The position numbers and the translations under genes were made by a program. Positions 6,408 to 6,408 of a DNA stretch of 6,408 nucleotides are shown piece after piece. The notes under the pieces were generated by a model that was not told the DNA's origin, did no database searches, and was given only the letters and a program-made list of their open reading frames with translations. Position 1 is the first letter of the stretch. Each line of letters opens with the position of its first letter. Origin of the DNA: an uncultured Actinomyces sp. (GTDB lineage Bacteria > Actinomycetota > Actinomycetes > Actinomycetales > Actinomycetaceae); NCBI GenBank assembly GCA_937926415.1, contig CALBAF010000284.1, positions 1 to 6,408 on the forward strand, read 5' to 3'.

Positions 6408-6408
6408 C

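Overview
The window looks like chromosomal DNA from a high-G+C actinobacterium (about two-thirds G+C by eye, with strong G/C preference at third codon positions). The GlgE/GlgB pair is typical of actinobacteria. The protein character suggests Actinomycetaceae (an Actinomyces/Schaalia-like organism), but that placement is inference. I see no mobile elements, RNA genes, CRISPR arrays or signs of recent transfer.

Layout. Positions 1-1299 hold two tightly coupled plus-strand genes: the 3' end of an unrecognised protein, then a 332-residue predicted lipoprotein whose ATG overlaps the upstream stop (TGATG). A strong plus-strand hairpin (1319-1353) separates them from the next unit. Positions 1398-2516 carry a cysteine-free thioredoxin-fold/TPR protein of the CnoX (YbbN) family and a 57-residue single-pass membrane protein, also on the plus strand. 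A 14-bp perfect hairpin (2575-2606) lies in the convergent gap and can serve both strands. From 2626 to the right edge, the minus strand carries glgE (entering from the right, 5' end outside the window) followed by glgB. They are separated by 164 bp that contain a minus-strand hairpin, a possible glgB promoter and an 18-bp inverted repeat.

How the genes work together. GlgE transfers maltosyl units from alpha-maltose-1-phosphate to build linear alpha-1,4-glucan, and GlgB adds the alpha-1,6 branches. Together they are the last two steps of the GlgE glycogen/alpha-glucan pathway. The steps that supply maltose-1-phosphate (TreS/Pep2 or GlgC/GlgM) are not in the window. The CnoX-like protein is probably a folding-protection factor, and nothing shows a direct link to glucan synthesis. 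Its position next to glgB-glgE nevertheless matches the Mycobacterium tuberculosis neighbourhood Rv1324 - Rv1326c - Rv1327c.

The region is mostly ordinary. The least explained parts are the lipoprotein and its upstream partner, the 57-residue membrane protein, and the inverted repeat in the glgB leader. I found no convincing evidence for an undescribed biological system.
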